64,000 bases of DNA from Stenotrophomonas maltophilia (GCA_002363385.1 DEVL01000003.1:881692-945691); one strand, 5' to 3'. Numbered from the stretch's first letter, positions 19,951 through 29,605 are shown. Numbers and translations: made by a program. The notes: generated by a model from the letters alone, not told the origin.

Positions 19951-21513
19951 ATGAGCCGGGACGATGACAGGCATGACGCCGCGCACGAGGCGCTGCGGCG
20001 GGTACGCCGCGAGGGACGCTGGTGGTGGCTGCAGGCGCGCCATGCCCGGCGCATCTGGCGTTGGGCGGCGCTGGTGGCGGTACTCGTGTTCGTCAGCCTG
20101 GCGTTGCTGCGGCGGCCGTTGGCCAACTGGTTCTGGAACGAGCCGCAGATCGAACAACTGCTGGACCAGGGCGATCGTGCGTTGGCCGCTGGCCGGTTGA
20201 GTACGGCCGACGGCAGTGGCGCGCGTGAGTCCTATCAAGCGGCATTGGCGCTGGACAATGACCGGCTGCAGGCCCGTACCGGGCTCGCCCGGACCGGCCA
20301 GGCCGCGCTGCAGCAGGCACGCGATGCGCTGGAGCGGGGCGATCATGCCGCAGCGACCGCCGCCTTGGCGCTGGCCCGCGACCTGCAGGTACCGCAACAC
20401 GATGCCGATGCGCTGGCCCAGCAGCTTCGCACGCGCGACCAGGCCCGCGCCGGGATCGGTGCGTTGCTCGGCCGTGCTGAAGCGGCCTTGCAGGCGCAAC
20501 GACTCGATGGCAGCCCGGACAGCGCCTTGCCGCTGTTCCAGCAGGTGCTGGCGCTGATGCCCAACCAGCTGCGCGCGCTGGAAGGACGTGAGGATGCACT
20601 GTCTGATCTCCTGCAGCAGGCACGTACTGCGGCGGACCGCGGCGATGTCGCACGCGCGGCGGCGCTGGTGCGCAGCGCGCGAGGTTTCGATGCGGGGCAT
20701 GTGGACCTGCCGGCGACCCAGGAGGCGGTGAACAACGCGCTGGAACGCCGGCAGCGTGAGGGCGAGGCCGCGCTGCGTCGGCAGAAGCTGGATGCCGCGG
20801 CGGAGGCCTTCGCTGCGGTGCTCTCGGCACTGCCCGATGACCCTGCCGCGCATCGTGGTCAGTTGCAGGTGGCCGACGCGCAGTTGATGCGGGCGACCCG
20901 CCAGGCCGGCAACTTCCGTTTCGACGAGGCCACCGGGTCGCTGCAGGCTGCCGAAGCGTTGGGGGCGTCCACGCGTGCGCTCGAGACGGTGCGGCATACG
21001 ATCGAACAGGCCCGCCGTTCCCAGGCAGCCTTGACGACCCCGGCGGTGCCACGTGCCCAGCGCGAACGCACCCTTCAGCGTCTGCTCGCGCGCCTGGACG
21101 ATGCGGAGGGCGCCGGGCAGTTCCTTGAGCCCCCCGGGCGCAGTGCCTACGACGCCCTGCGCGAAGCCCAAGGGGTTGCACCACAGGATCCGCGCGTGCG
21201 GGCGGCCGCACAGCGCCTGCTGCCGGCGAGCCGGCAGTGCTTCGAGGATCGGCTGCGCGAGAACCGTGTGCTGGCCGCCGGTGCATGCCTGGATGCCTGG
21301 CAGACCTTGTCCAGCAACGATGCGGGGCAGGCCGCTGCGCGGCGTCGGCTGGCGCAGCGCTGGCTGGCCATCGGCAGCGAGCGCCTGGGATCGGGTGACA
21401 TCGCCTTCGCGCAGCAGGCATTGATGCAGGCGCGGCGCTGGCAACCGGACCTGCCCGAACTGCCGGCGTTCGCCGAGCGCCTGCGCAGCGCCGGCGGTGG
21501 GGCGGCCAGCTAG
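19951..21513 (+). CDS. membrane-anchored repeat protein of unknown function
   Basis: A 520-residue protein with a short basic cytoplasmic N-terminus and one membrane helix (WAALVAVLVFVSLALL, about residues 32-48). The rest is a long helical region rich in Ala, Gln and Arg with TPR-like units (for example AARESYQAALALDNDRLQAR-type pairs), likely in the periplasm. I do not recognise a named family beyond TPR-like. Only 30 bases follow relA, so it may share a transcript. A role as a scaffold is possible but is not supported by anything else here. Confidence 0.65.
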   Translation: MSRDDDRHDAAHEALRRVRREGRWWWLQARHARRIWRWAALVAVLVFVSLALLRRPLANWFWNEPQIEQLLDQGDRALAAGRLSTADGSGARESYQAALALDNDRLQARTGLARTGQAALQQARDALERGDHAAATAALALARDLQVPQHDADALAQQLRTRDQARAGIGALLGRAEAALQAQRLDGSPDSALPLFQQVLALMPNQLRALEGREDALSDLLQQARTAADRGDVARAAALVRSARGFDAGHVDLPATQEAVNNALERRQREGEAALRRQKLDAAAEAFAAVLSALPDDPAAHRGQLQVADAQLMRATRQAGNFRFDEATGSLQAAEALGASTRALETVRHTIEQARRSQAALTTPAVPRAQRERTLQRLLARLDDAEGAGQFLEPPGRSAYDALREAQGVAPQDPRVRAAAQRLLPASRQCFEDRLRENRVLAAGACLDAWQTLSSNDAGQAAARRRLAQRWLAIGSERLGSGDIAFAQQALMQARRWQPDLPELPAFAERLRSAGGGAAS

Positions 21514-23609
21514 GCCAGGAACACCCGCTGCACCGTGGCGCGGGCGGCATCGAGCGAGAAGTGGTCCACGATGTTCTGCAGCCCGGCGCTGGAGAGCCGG
21601 CGCCACAACGCCTCGTCCTGGTACAGCCGCACCACCGCCTGCGCGAACGCCTCGGCATCATCGGCCACCAGCACATCCTCGCCGTCGCGCAGGTGCATGC
21701 CTTCGACACCACAGGTGGTGGCGACGACCGGCTGGCCATGCGCCATGCTCAGATTGACCTTGCCCTTGACCCCGGCACCAAAGCGCAGCGGCGCGACCGC
21801 GATGCGTACGCCATCCATGTAGGGCACCACATCCGGCACGAAGCCATGGATCTCCACGCCTGGCTGCGTGGCCGCAAGGTCACGCAGGGCATCGGGCACG
21901 GCAGCGCCGATGCAGTGGAAACGGATGTCGGGCAACTGTGCGCGGATCCGCGCGAAGACCTCGCCGATGAACCACTGCATGGCATCCAGGTTCGGCGGAT
22001 GGCGGAAGCCGCCAACGAAGACCAGATCGCGACGCTCGGCCCAGTCCGGGCCGGCGCCGGCCACTTCGTGCAGATTGGAGATCAGTTCCACCGTCGCGCC
22101 AGGGGCATCCACGCGCAGCTGTTCGCGCTCGGCTGCGCTGACCAGCACGGTCACTGCCACCTGCGCCATCACCTCAAGCTCGCGCGCGCGCGTGCGCTCG
22201 GCATTGCGCAGCAGCCCGGCATCCCCCGCGATCTCCGCGCCGCGACGCTCGCGCAGGTAATGCAGGTCGACGGTATCGAAGACGGTGCGTGCCTTCGGGG
22301 CAAAGCTGCGCAGCAGCGGCAGGCATTCGTGCGCGACGTGATAGCGCACCATCATCACCACATCGAAGCGGGCGCCATTGGCGCGCAGCCACGGGGCAAC
22401 GCCGACCAGGTACGGCGCGTACCAGACCTCGACCCCGAGCGCCTGCAGCGCCGCTGTCGCCGCGCCGCCATGCTCGCGACGGGTCGGCACGAACACGACA
22501 TGCACGCCCTCCTCGAGCAGCATGCGGATCAGGTTGTACTGGCGCAGCGAGGCCGAGTCGCGGTCCGGCTGCGGCACCTCTTCATCCAGGATCAGGACCT
22601 GACGCTGATGACGATGCAGCAGGGCAGGGGAAGGCACGCTGCCTACGGCGGGCTGCGCTGTCAGCGCGTTGGCCCACTTGGCTGCGAAGATGCTGCGGTT
22701 GCGGACCTGGTAGGCCTTGATCCCGCTGCCGGTATCAGTGCCGTTGCTGGTGCCCTCGTCATGCACCACGCGGCTGGCCGGTTGCACCAGCACCCGATGG
22801 CCGCTGGCGCGCACCGCGAGCGCCAGATCGGTATCTTCGTAATACGCCGGCTTGTAGCGCAGATCGAATCCGCCCAGCGCATCCCACAGCGCGCGCGGGA
22901 TCATCACCGCCGCGCCGGAGCAGTAGTCGGCGTCGCGCAGCGCGCTGTAGCGGGGGTCTTCGGGCGATTCGAAACGGCCGTAGCTCCAGCCGCTGCCGTC
23001 CTGGAAGATCACGCCGCCCGATTCCTGCAGGCGGCCATCGGGGTAGAGCAGCTGTGAACCAACCAGGCCGGCGCGCGGCACGCGCGCGAAGGTGGCCAGC
23101 AGGGCATCCAGCCAGCCCGGCTGCGGTACGGTGTCATTGTTGAGCAGCACTACGTACTGGCCGTGCGAGCGCGCTACGCCATCGTTGCAGGCCTCGATGA
23201 AACCGCCGTTGCAGGCCCGTACTTCATAGCGCAGGCCGTTGATCTGTGGCATCCAGACCGTCGTTTCATCGCTGCTGCCGTCGTCCACCACCACGATTTC
23301 GCACGCGACCTGCGGCGGATGCGCGGCCAGCGCGCGCAGGCAGGCCAGGGTATGCGCAGCGTGGTTGTAGACCGGAATGATGATGCTGACCACCGGGGCG
23401 TCGCTGGCCGGGACGCTGAACGGTGCGAACGGCGCGGCCCCGGGCAGATACAGCGCGGCCCCGCGTGGTGCGGGAACAGCCTGGGTGTGAACCCGGATGC
23501 GCTGCCAGGTGGCGCGCCAGCCCCGGGTGCGCAGACTGGCCAGACTGCGACGGAACAGGCCGGTCATGCGGTTCAGGAAATAGCGAGCATCGGCCAAGGA
23601 CATCGACAT
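21510..23609 (-). CDS. two-domain glycosyltransferase (GT2 + GT4-like)
   Basis: A 699-residue protein. Residues about 65-310 form a family 2 glycosyltransferase: VVSIIIPVYNHAAHTLACL opens the fold, VVVDDGSSDET is the nucleotide-sugar motif, LNNDT the DXD-like metal site and YYEDTDL the later catalytic acid region. Residues about 370-690 look like a GT4/Glyco_trans_1 domain (FVGGFRHPPNLDAM; FGAGVKGKVNLSMAHGQPVVATT). It probably adds two sugars to a surface polysaccharide or rhamnan, but no cluster is present to say which. ATG 23609 was chosen as the first of two close starts (also 23603), with GGAG 10 bases before it. It converges with the repeat protein, sharing four bases with its stop. Confidence 0.85.
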   Translation of the reverse strand: MSMSLADARYFLNRMTGLFRRSLASLRTRGWRATWQRIRVHTQAVPAPRGAALYLPGAAPFAPFSVPASDAPVVSIIIPVYNHAAHTLACLRALAAHPPQVACEIVVVDDGSSDETTVWMPQINGLRYEVRACNGGFIEACNDGVARSHGQYVVLLNNDTVPQPGWLDALLATFARVPRAGLVGSQLLYPDGRLQESGGVIFQDGSGWSYGRFESPEDPRYSALRDADYCSGAAVMIPRALWDALGGFDLRYKPAYYEDTDLALAVRASGHRVLVQPASRVVHDEGTSNGTDTGSGIKAYQVRNRSIFAAKWANALTAQPAVGSVPSPALLHRHQRQVLILDEEVPQPDRDSASLRQYNLIRMLLEEGVHVVFVPTRREHGGAATAALQALGVEVWYAPYLVGVAPWLRANGARFDVVMMVRYHVAHECLPLLRSFAPKARTVFDTVDLHYLRERRGAEIAGDAGLLRNAERTRARELEVMAQVAVTVLVSAAEREQLRVDAPGATVELISNLHEVAGAGPDWAERRDLVFVGGFRHPPNLDAMQWFIGEVFARIRAQLPDIRFHCIGAAVPDALRDLAATQPGVEIHGFVPDVVPYMDGVRIAVAPLRFGAGVKGKVNLSMAHGQPVVATTCGVEGMHLRDGEDVLVADDAEAFAQAVVRLYQDEALWRRLSSAGLQNIVDHFSLDAARATVQRVFLA

Positions 23610-23705
23610 CCCGTTGCAACTCCAGCTTAAGCGGGGGAACCCGGGAGAACGCGCTGCGCGCGGTGGCTGCGTTAGACTCGCCGGAATCCATATTCTCGCA
23701 TCCCC

Positions 23706-26147
23706 GTGCCCCGACGCTACGATTCCGACGACATCGACGAGTTCGACGACGACACCGAAAGCCGCGGCCCGCTGTGGCGGCGCCGGTTGATCACCTGGGG
23801 CATGGCGGCCGTCGCGCTGGGGCTGGGCTTCCTGATCCCCTATACGGTGTACCTGAACCAACAGGTCACCCAGCGCTTCGGTGAGCTGCGCTGGCAGATA
23901 CCTACGCGCGTCTATGCCCGGCCGCTAGCGCTTGCGCCGGGCGTGGCGATGGATGCAGCCACGCTCAAGACCGAGCTGGCGGCGTCCGCGTACCGCGATG
24001 ACGGGATCGGCAAATCGCCGGCGACGTATTCGCAGGACGGTGGCCGGTTCGTCATTGCCAGCCGCGGTTACAACGACGTTGATGGGCGGGTCGCACCGCG
24101 CCGCGTGGAGCTGAGCCTGTCGGGCGGATCGATCGCGTCGCTGCGTGATCCCGACACCCGCAAGGCCCTGAAGGCCGCACGCCTGGATCCGGCCCGTATC
24201 GCCACGCTGTACGGCCAGAAGCAGGAAGAACGCCGGCTGGTGCGGATCGAAGAGACGCCCGAACTGCTGGTGACCGGCCTGCAGGCCGTGGAAGACAAGG
24301 ACTTCAACCGCCATCACGGCATCGACCTGAGCGGCATCGCCCGCGCGATCTGGGTGACGGTGCGTTCCGGTGGCCAGAGCCGCCAGGGCGCCTCGACGTT
24401 GACCCAGCAGTTGGCCCGCAGCGGCCTGCTGGGGATCGGCAAAGAACAGACCGTCACCCGCAAGTTCAACGAGGTGCTGTACGCGCTGATCATGGAGGCG
24501 CGTTACGACAAGCGCACCATCCTGGAGGCGTATCTCAATCAGGTGTACCTGGGCCAGCGCGGCAGCCAGGCGATCCACGGCATGTCCTCCGGTGCGGAGT
24601 TCTGGTTTGGTCGCGACCTGGCCTCGCTCAATACCGAACACGTCGCGCTACTGATCGGCCTGGTCAAGGGACCGTCCTATTACGATCCGCGCCGCAATCC
24701 CGAGCGCGCGCTGGACCGCCGCAACTTCGTACTGGGCAAGCTGCGCGAAGCGAACCTGATCGACGATGCCGAGTACAAGCGCGCCGTCGATGCACCGCTG
24801 GGCGTCCCCAAGACCCCAGGCCTGATCGCGGCCAACCGTTTCCCGGCCTATGTGGATCTGGTCCGTCGCCAGCTCGGCCACGATTACCCCGAGTCGGTAC
24901 TGCAGGGCGCAGGCCTGAGCGTGATGACGGGCATGGCACCGTCGGCGCAGGCCTATGCCGAAGGTGCCGTCACCAAGACGATCAAATCGCTGGAGAGCAA
25001 GCGCCGCCCCGAGCTGCAGGCCGGCCTGGTGCTGACCGACGTGCACAACGGTGATGTGCTGGCCGTGGTCGGCAGCCGTGAAGTCTCCGAGCCGGGCTTC
25101 AACCGGGCCATCGAGGCGCAGCGCCCGGTCGGATCGCTGCTCAAGCCGTTCGTGTATCTGCTGGCCCTGGCGCAGCCGGACCGCTATTCGCTGTCCAGCT
25201 GGGTCGACGATTCACCGGTGACGGTGCAGCTCAGCCGCGGCAAGCAGTGGTCCCCCGGTAACGCGGACAACCGCAGCCACGGCACGGTCCGGTTGATCGA
25301 TGCACTGGCCCATTCCTACAACCAGGCCACGGTGCGGGTGGGCATGCAGGTCGGTCCGGAGCGGGTCACGCAGTTGATCCACGTGCTGGCCGGGATCAAG
25401 GCCGACCCCAACCCGGCGGTGATCCTGGGCTCCACGGATCAAAGCCCGTACGCGATGGCGCAGCTGTATCAGTTCCTGGCGTCCGGGGGCGAAATCCAGC
25501 CGCTGCATGCGGTGCGCGGCGTGCTCGATCCGCAGGGCAAGTTGATGAAGCGCTACGACAAGACCCCGGCGCCTGCGCAGGAAGGTGACTCGATCGCCGC
25601 CAACCTGATCAGCATCGGCCTGCAGCAGGTCGTGGCCAGCGGCACCGCGCAGCGCCTCAACGCCGATGGGCTGGGACGTCTGCAACCGGCGGGCAAGACC
25701 GGCACCACCAACGATGGCCGCGACAGCTGGTACGCGGGCTACACCGGTGACCACCTGGCCGTGATCTGGATGGGTAACGACCAGAACGAACAGGCCGGGC
25801 TGTATGGTGCGACCGGGTCGATGCGGGTCTGGTCGGGCATCTTCCAGCGTCTGCCGAGTGCGCCGCTGAAGGTCAGCAACAAGGGCCTGGACTGGCAATA
25901 CGTGGAGGCCAGCGGTACGGCCACGACCGATGAAGCCTGCCCCGGCGCGCGTCGCTTCCCGTTCGTGGTGGGGTACACCCCGGCCTACGTCCCGTGCGCG
26001 GCGCCGAGCGCGCTGCCCGAAGGCGAGGGTAGCGAGCAGAGCGGAGGCGGTGGCTGGCGCAGCTGGTTCGGCCTGGAGAAAAAGCCCGAGCCTGCCCCCG
26101 AACCGGCGCAGAATGCACCGGCCGCTACCCCCGCGCGTCAACCCTGA
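23706..26147 (+). CDS. mrcB: penicillin-binding protein 1B
   Basis: An 813-residue class A PBP that polymerises and cross-links peptidoglycan at the inner membrane. A short acidic cytoplasmic tail and one helix (LITWGMAAVALGLGFLIPYTVYL) precede a UB2H-like region. The transglycosylase has its catalytic Glu in EDKDFNRHHG (E196) and GASTLTQQLARS. The transpeptidase has SLLK at S477 (SxxK), SYN and KTGTT (K664). The start codon is GTG at 23706, as no ATG lies closer to the charged N-terminus. The Pro/Glu-rich tail is disordered. It is the first of four same-strand genes running to 29533. Confidence 0.95.
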   Translation: MPRRYDSDDIDEFDDDTESRGPLWRRRLITWGMAAVALGLGFLIPYTVYLNQQVTQRFGELRWQIPTRVYARPLALAPGVAMDAATLKTELAASAYRDDGIGKSPATYSQDGGRFVIASRGYNDVDGRVAPRRVELSLSGGSIASLRDPDTRKALKAARLDPARIATLYGQKQEERRLVRIEETPELLVTGLQAVEDKDFNRHHGIDLSGIARAIWVTVRSGGQSRQGASTLTQQLARSGLLGIGKEQTVTRKFNEVLYALIMEARYDKRTILEAYLNQVYLGQRGSQAIHGMSSGAEFWFGRDLASLNTEHVALLIGLVKGPSYYDPRRNPERALDRRNFVLGKLREANLIDDAEYKRAVDAPLGVPKTPGLIAANRFPAYVDLVRRQLGHDYPESVLQGAGLSVMTGMAPSAQAYAEGAVTKTIKSLESKRRPELQAGLVLTDVHNGDVLAVVGSREVSEPGFNRAIEAQRPVGSLLKPFVYLLALAQPDRYSLSSWVDDSPVTVQLSRGKQWSPGNADNRSHGTVRLIDALAHSYNQATVRVGMQVGPERVTQLIHVLAGIKADPNPAVILGSTDQSPYAMAQLYQFLASGGEIQPLHAVRGVLDPQGKLMKRYDKTPAPAQEGDSIAANLISIGLQQVVASGTAQRLNADGLGRLQPAGKTGTTNDGRDSWYAGYTGDHLAVIWMGNDQNEQAGLYGATGSMRVWSGIFQRLPSAPLKVSNKGLDWQYVEASGTATTDEACPGARRFPFVVGYTPAYVPCAAPSALPEGEGSEQSGGGGWRSWFGLEKKPEPAPEPAQNAPAATPARQP

Positions 26148-26162
26148 TCGAGGCCTGCCCAC

Positions 26163-26690
26163 ATGACCACCCGTTTACTGATCCGTTCCGCCTCGCTCGC
26201 CACGCTGTGTCTGGCGTTGGCCGCCTGCGTCACGCCGCCGCCCGCAGTGAAGGCGCCGGTCGACGCCACTACGCCGGCCCAGCGCCTGGCGGCCGTCGAT
26301 GCTGCTGCGGGCAATGACGACAAAGAGCTGGCCGTGCAGCCGTTGCGCGACAGCGAAGTGGAAGATCTGCGTCAGGCCGCGCATGCCCGTCGCCAGGCCA
26401 ACGACTTGACCGGCGCGGCCGCCGCGCTCGATCAGGCACTGGCGATCATGGCGTCGGATCCGTCGGTGCTGCAGGACCGCGCCGAAATCGCGCTGCTGCA
26501 GGGCGACTGGGCTGCGGCGGAAACCTTCGCCCGCAAGTCGGTTGAACTGGGCTCCAGGACCGGCCCGCTGTGCCGCCGTCATTGGGCGACGATCGAACAG
26601 TCGCGCCTGGCCCGCGGTGAAAAAGAAAACGCAGCCTCTGCCCATGCCCAGCTGGACGGCTGCACGGTGCCGGGGATCATGCGCTACTGA
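26163..26690 (+). CDS. lipoprotein with TPR-like repeat
   Basis: A 175-residue product with a lipoprotein signal ending LALAAC (Cys20) and a short linker. The remainder is helical with one or two TPR-type pairs (AAAALDQALAIMASDPSVLQ, AAETFARKSVELG) and a basic/Cys segment (GPLCRRHWATIEQSRLARG). It begins 15 bases after mrcB, so co-transcription is likely, and a role in assisting PBP1B (as LpoB does in E. coli) is tempting. It has no sequence likeness to LpoB that I can see, so this is an inference from position. Confidence 0.7.
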   Translation: MTTRLLIRSASLATLCLALAACVTPPPAVKAPVDATTPAQRLAAVDAAAGNDDKELAVQPLRDSEVEDLRQAAHARRQANDLTGAAAALDQALAIMASDPSVLQDRAEIALLQGDWAAAETFARKSVELGSRTGPLCRRHWATIEQSRLARGEKENAASAHAQLDGCTVPGIMRY

Positions 26691-26719
26691 GGCAGGGATA
26701 CAGGCGGATGCGTGACGGC

Positions 26720-26745
26720 GTAGCGCCGGGCATCGGCCGGCACCC
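26720..26745 (+). repeat. possible degenerate GTAG-type REP element
   Basis: GTAGCGCCGGGCATCGGCCG at 26720 has the GTAG head and a weak stem (GCCGG with CCGGC) as in the Stenotrophomonas GTAG REP family. It lies in the 69-base gap before the helicase gene. The stem is imperfect, so this call is tentative. Confidence 0.3.
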
Positions 26746-26759
26746 TTTATCATTGCGTC

Positions 26760-28817
26760 ATGTCCCAACTTGCCCACGCCAGCCGCGATGCCCTCAGTGA
26801 GGGCGGGGCGCTCGCCAGCCAGCTCGATGCCTTCGTACCGCGCCCGGCCCAGCTGCGCCTGACCGCGGCGATCGCCGAAGCGTTCGACCAGCGCGACGTG
26901 CTGCTGGCCGAAGCCGGTACCGGCACCGGCAAGACCTACGCGTATCTGGTGCCCGCGCTGCTGTCGGGGCTGAAGACCATCATTTCCACAGGCACCCGCG
27001 CGCTGCAGGATCAGCTGTATCACCGCGATCTGCCGCGCGTGCGGGCCGCGCTCGGCGTGGGGCACAGCAGTGCCCTGCTGAAGGGGCGCGCGAATTACCT
27101 GTGCCGCTATCGGCTGCAGCAGGCCCGGGGCGAACCCCGTTTCAGTTCTCCGGAGCAGGTGGCGCAGTTCCAGCGCATCCTGGCGTGGTCCGGACGTACC
27201 AAGTACGGTGACATGGCCGAGCTGGAGGCCTTGCCGGAGGACTCGCCGCTGTACCCGATGGTGACCTCCACCGTCGATAACTGCCTGGGCACCGAATGCC
27301 CGTTCTGGGATGACTGCTTTGTCGTGCAGGCACGGCAGCGGGCGCAGGCGGCCGACGTGGTGGTGGTCAACCACCACCTGCTGCTGGCCGATCTGGCGCT
27401 CAAGCAGGAAGGTTTCGGCGAGATCCTGCCGGGCGCGCAGGCGTTCGTGATCGACGAGGCGCATCAGCTGCCGGAGCTGGCGGCCAACTTCTTCGGCGAG
27501 GGCTTCGGCATGCGCCCGTGGCAGGAGCTGGCACGCGACTGCCTGGCCGAGAGCCGCAGCGTGGCCGGTGCGCAGGCCGCCCTGCAGGAGCCTGCGGCCG
27601 CGCTGGAGCAGACCCTGCGCGACCTGCGCGTGGCGATGGAGGGCCTTCCACCGCGCGGCACACAGTGGCGTGCGCTGACCGTGCCACAGGTCCGCGACGG
27701 CTTCGATACGGCGATGAGCACGCTGGTGCAGCTGCGCGATGCACTGGCCGGGGTGCGGGAGGCGTCCCCCGGTCTGGATGCCTGCCATGCGCGCGCTATG
27801 GAGGCGGTCTCGCGGCTGTCGCGTTGGCTGGGCGACGACGCGCCGATGCTGGATTTCGACACCGATCCGGACGAGGCGCCGCCGCCAGCGGAGGTGCTCT
27901 GGTACGAACTGACCCCGCGTGGCTTCCGGTGCCAGCGCACGCCGATGGATGTGTCCGGTCCCTTGCGCGAGCACCGCCAGCGCTCGATGGCGGCCTGGGT
28001 GTTCACCTCGGCCACGCTGACCGTGGATGGCGGTTTTGAGCATATTTCCCAGCGGCTGGGCCTGGAGGATCCGGTCAGCCTGCTGCAGCCCAGCCCGTTC
28101 GACTGGTCTCACCAGGCGCTGTGCTATCTGCCGACGGATCTGCCCGATCCGGCCGCACGTGGCTTCGGTACCGCGTTGATCCGTGCGTTGACCCCGGTGC
28201 TGGAGGCCTCGCACGGCCGCGCGTTCCTGCTGTTCGCTTCCCACCGCGCGCTGCGCGAAGCGGCCGAGGCGCTGCGCGATGCGCCGTGGCCGCTGTTCGT
28301 GCAGGGCGAGGCACCGCGCGCGACCCTGCTGCAGCGGTTCCGCGAATCGGGCAACGGCGTTCTGTTGGGCTCGGCGAGCTTCCGCGAGGGCGTGGATGTG
28401 GTCGGCGATGCGCTGAGCGTGGTGGTGATCGACAAGCTGCCCTTCGCGGCGCCGGACGATCCGGTCTTCGAAGCGCGGCTGGATGCGATCCGCCGCGACG
28501 GCGGCAATCCGTTCCGCGATGAGCAGCTGCCGCAGGCGGTGATCGCGCTCAAGCAGGGCGTGGGCCGCCTGATCCGCAGCGAGACCGATCGCGGTGTTCT
28601 GGTGCTGTGCGACCCGCGCCTGCTCAGCCGCGGCTACGGCCGGATCTTCCTGGACTCGCTGCCACCGTTCCGGCGTACCCGCTCGCTGACCGATGTGCAG
28701 AGCTTCTTTGCGCCACAATGGCCTGTCGCGGGCCCCACGCCTGCAGCCGGGCCCGTCTCTGCGGAGCCCGTGCAGGCTGTGCTGTCCACCGATGACTTTC
28801 CCACTTCCCTGTTCTGA
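26760..28817 (+). CDS. yoaA: ATP-dependent helicase of the DinG/YoaA family
   Basis: A 685-residue superfamily 2 XPD/DinG-type 5'-3' DNA helicase. Walker A EAGTGTGKT is at 51-59 and the DEAH box at 232-235. A four-cysteine iron-sulfur cluster is built from the Cys in NYLCRYRL and the three in NCLGTECPFWDDC. The last third carries GSASFREGVDVVGD and RLIRSETDRG (motifs V and VI). In E. coli YoaA acts in replication-fork repair with HolC. YoaA rather than DinG was chosen because of length and the absence of an exonuclease domain. ATG 26760. It is 5 bases from tsaB. Confidence 0.85.
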   Translation: MSQLAHASRDALSEGGALASQLDAFVPRPAQLRLTAAIAEAFDQRDVLLAEAGTGTGKTYAYLVPALLSGLKTIISTGTRALQDQLYHRDLPRVRAALGVGHSSALLKGRANYLCRYRLQQARGEPRFSSPEQVAQFQRILAWSGRTKYGDMAELEALPEDSPLYPMVTSTVDNCLGTECPFWDDCFVVQARQRAQAADVVVVNHHLLLADLALKQEGFGEILPGAQAFVIDEAHQLPELAANFFGEGFGMRPWQELARDCLAESRSVAGAQAALQEPAAALEQTLRDLRVAMEGLPPRGTQWRALTVPQVRDGFDTAMSTLVQLRDALAGVREASPGLDACHARAMEAVSRLSRWLGDDAPMLDFDTDPDEAPPPAEVLWYELTPRGFRCQRTPMDVSGPLREHRQRSMAAWVFTSATLTVDGGFEHISQRLGLEDPVSLLQPSPFDWSHQALCYLPTDLPDPAARGFGTALIRALTPVLEASHGRAFLLFASHRALREAAEALRDAPWPLFVQGEAPRATLLQRFRESGNGVLLGSASFREGVDVVGDALSVVVIDKLPFAAPDDPVFEARLDAIRRDGGNPFRDEQLPQAVIALKQGVGRLIRSETDRGVLVLCDPRLLSRGYGRIFLDSLPPFRRTRSLTDVQSFFAPQWPVAGPTPAAGPVSAEPVQAVLSTDDFPTSLF

Positions 28818-28822
28818 CCGCC

Positions 28823-29533
28823 ATGAAACTGCTCGCCTTTGAAACCGCCACCGAAGCCTGCTCCGTTGCCCTGTATGTGGATGGGCAGGTCAGTGAGCGC
28901 TTCGAGATCGCCCCGCGCCGCCACGCCGAACTGAGCCTGCCCTGGGCCGAGGCGCTGCTGGCCGAGGCCGGGGTGACCCGTTCGCAGCTGGACGCGATCG
29001 CGCTGGGCCGTGGCCCGGGCGCGTTCACCGGCGTGCGGTTGGCCATTGCCATCGCCCAGGGCATCGCATTGGCGCTGGACCGCCCGCTGATTCCGGTCTC
29101 CACCCTGCAGGCGCTGGCGCTGCGTGCCCCGGCGGACGCCGATCATGTGCTGGCCAGCATCGACGCGCGCATGGGCGAGGTCTACGCCGCCCGTCACATC
29201 CGCATGGACGGGCAGTGGCAGCTGCAGGGCGAGGAGAGCGTGTGTGCGCCGGAGCAGGTCGTGTTGCCTGAGGGCACGCGCTGGTTCGGCGTCGGCACCG
29301 GTTTCGGCGCGGCCGACGGCGTGCTGGCCACGCGGTTGGCCGATCAACTGACCGGCGTGGACGCGCTGGCATTGCCGCGTGCGTCGGACGTGTTGGCGTT
29401 GGCGGTGCCCGCGTTCCAGCGCGGCGAGGGCGTGGCACCGGAGCTGGTGGAGCCGGCGTATCTGCGCAACAACGTGGCACTGACCCTGGTGGAACAGCAG
29501 GCTGCGCGGGCGGCGAAGCAGGCGGCTTCGTAA
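28823..29533 (+). CDS. tsaB: tRNA t6A37 biosynthesis protein TsaB
   Basis: A 236-residue TsaB (YeaZ). It starts MKLLAFETATEACSVAL, the family's ASKHA-like first strand, and has GRGPGAFTGVRLAI, the conserved glycine loop. TsaB pairs with TsaD and TsaE to make N6-threonylcarbamoyladenosine at position 37 of tRNAs reading ANN codons. It does not itself bind metal or ATP at the active site; it supports TsaD. The arrangement with yoaA upstream is typical of gammaproteobacteria. The start is close behind yoaA (5 bases). Confidence 0.92.
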   Translation: MKLLAFETATEACSVALYVDGQVSERFEIAPRRHAELSLPWAEALLAEAGVTRSQLDAIALGRGPGAFTGVRLAIAIAQGIALALDRPLIPVSTLQALALRAPADADHVLASIDARMGEVYAARHIRMDGQWQLQGEESVCAPEQVVLPEGTRWFGVGTGFGAADGVLATRLADQLTGVDALALPRASDVLALAVPAFQRGEGVAPELVEPAYLRNNVALTLVEQQAARAAKQAAS

Positions 29534-29577
29534 CGCAGGCGGCCTCGCAGCGCCAGCTGCGCATCGCAGCGTAAGCC

Positions 29578-29595
29578 CCAGCCACGCATGGCTGG
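29578..29595. repeat. short palindrome between tsaB and tonB
   Basis: CCAGCCACGCATGGCTGG has 7-bp arms and a 4-nt centre, placed between the convergent tsaB and tonB. It shares 15 bases with the REP arm at 58191-58205, so it may be a degenerate single unit of the same family. Confidence 0.45.
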
Positions 29596-29605
29596 ACCCG
29601 CGCGA

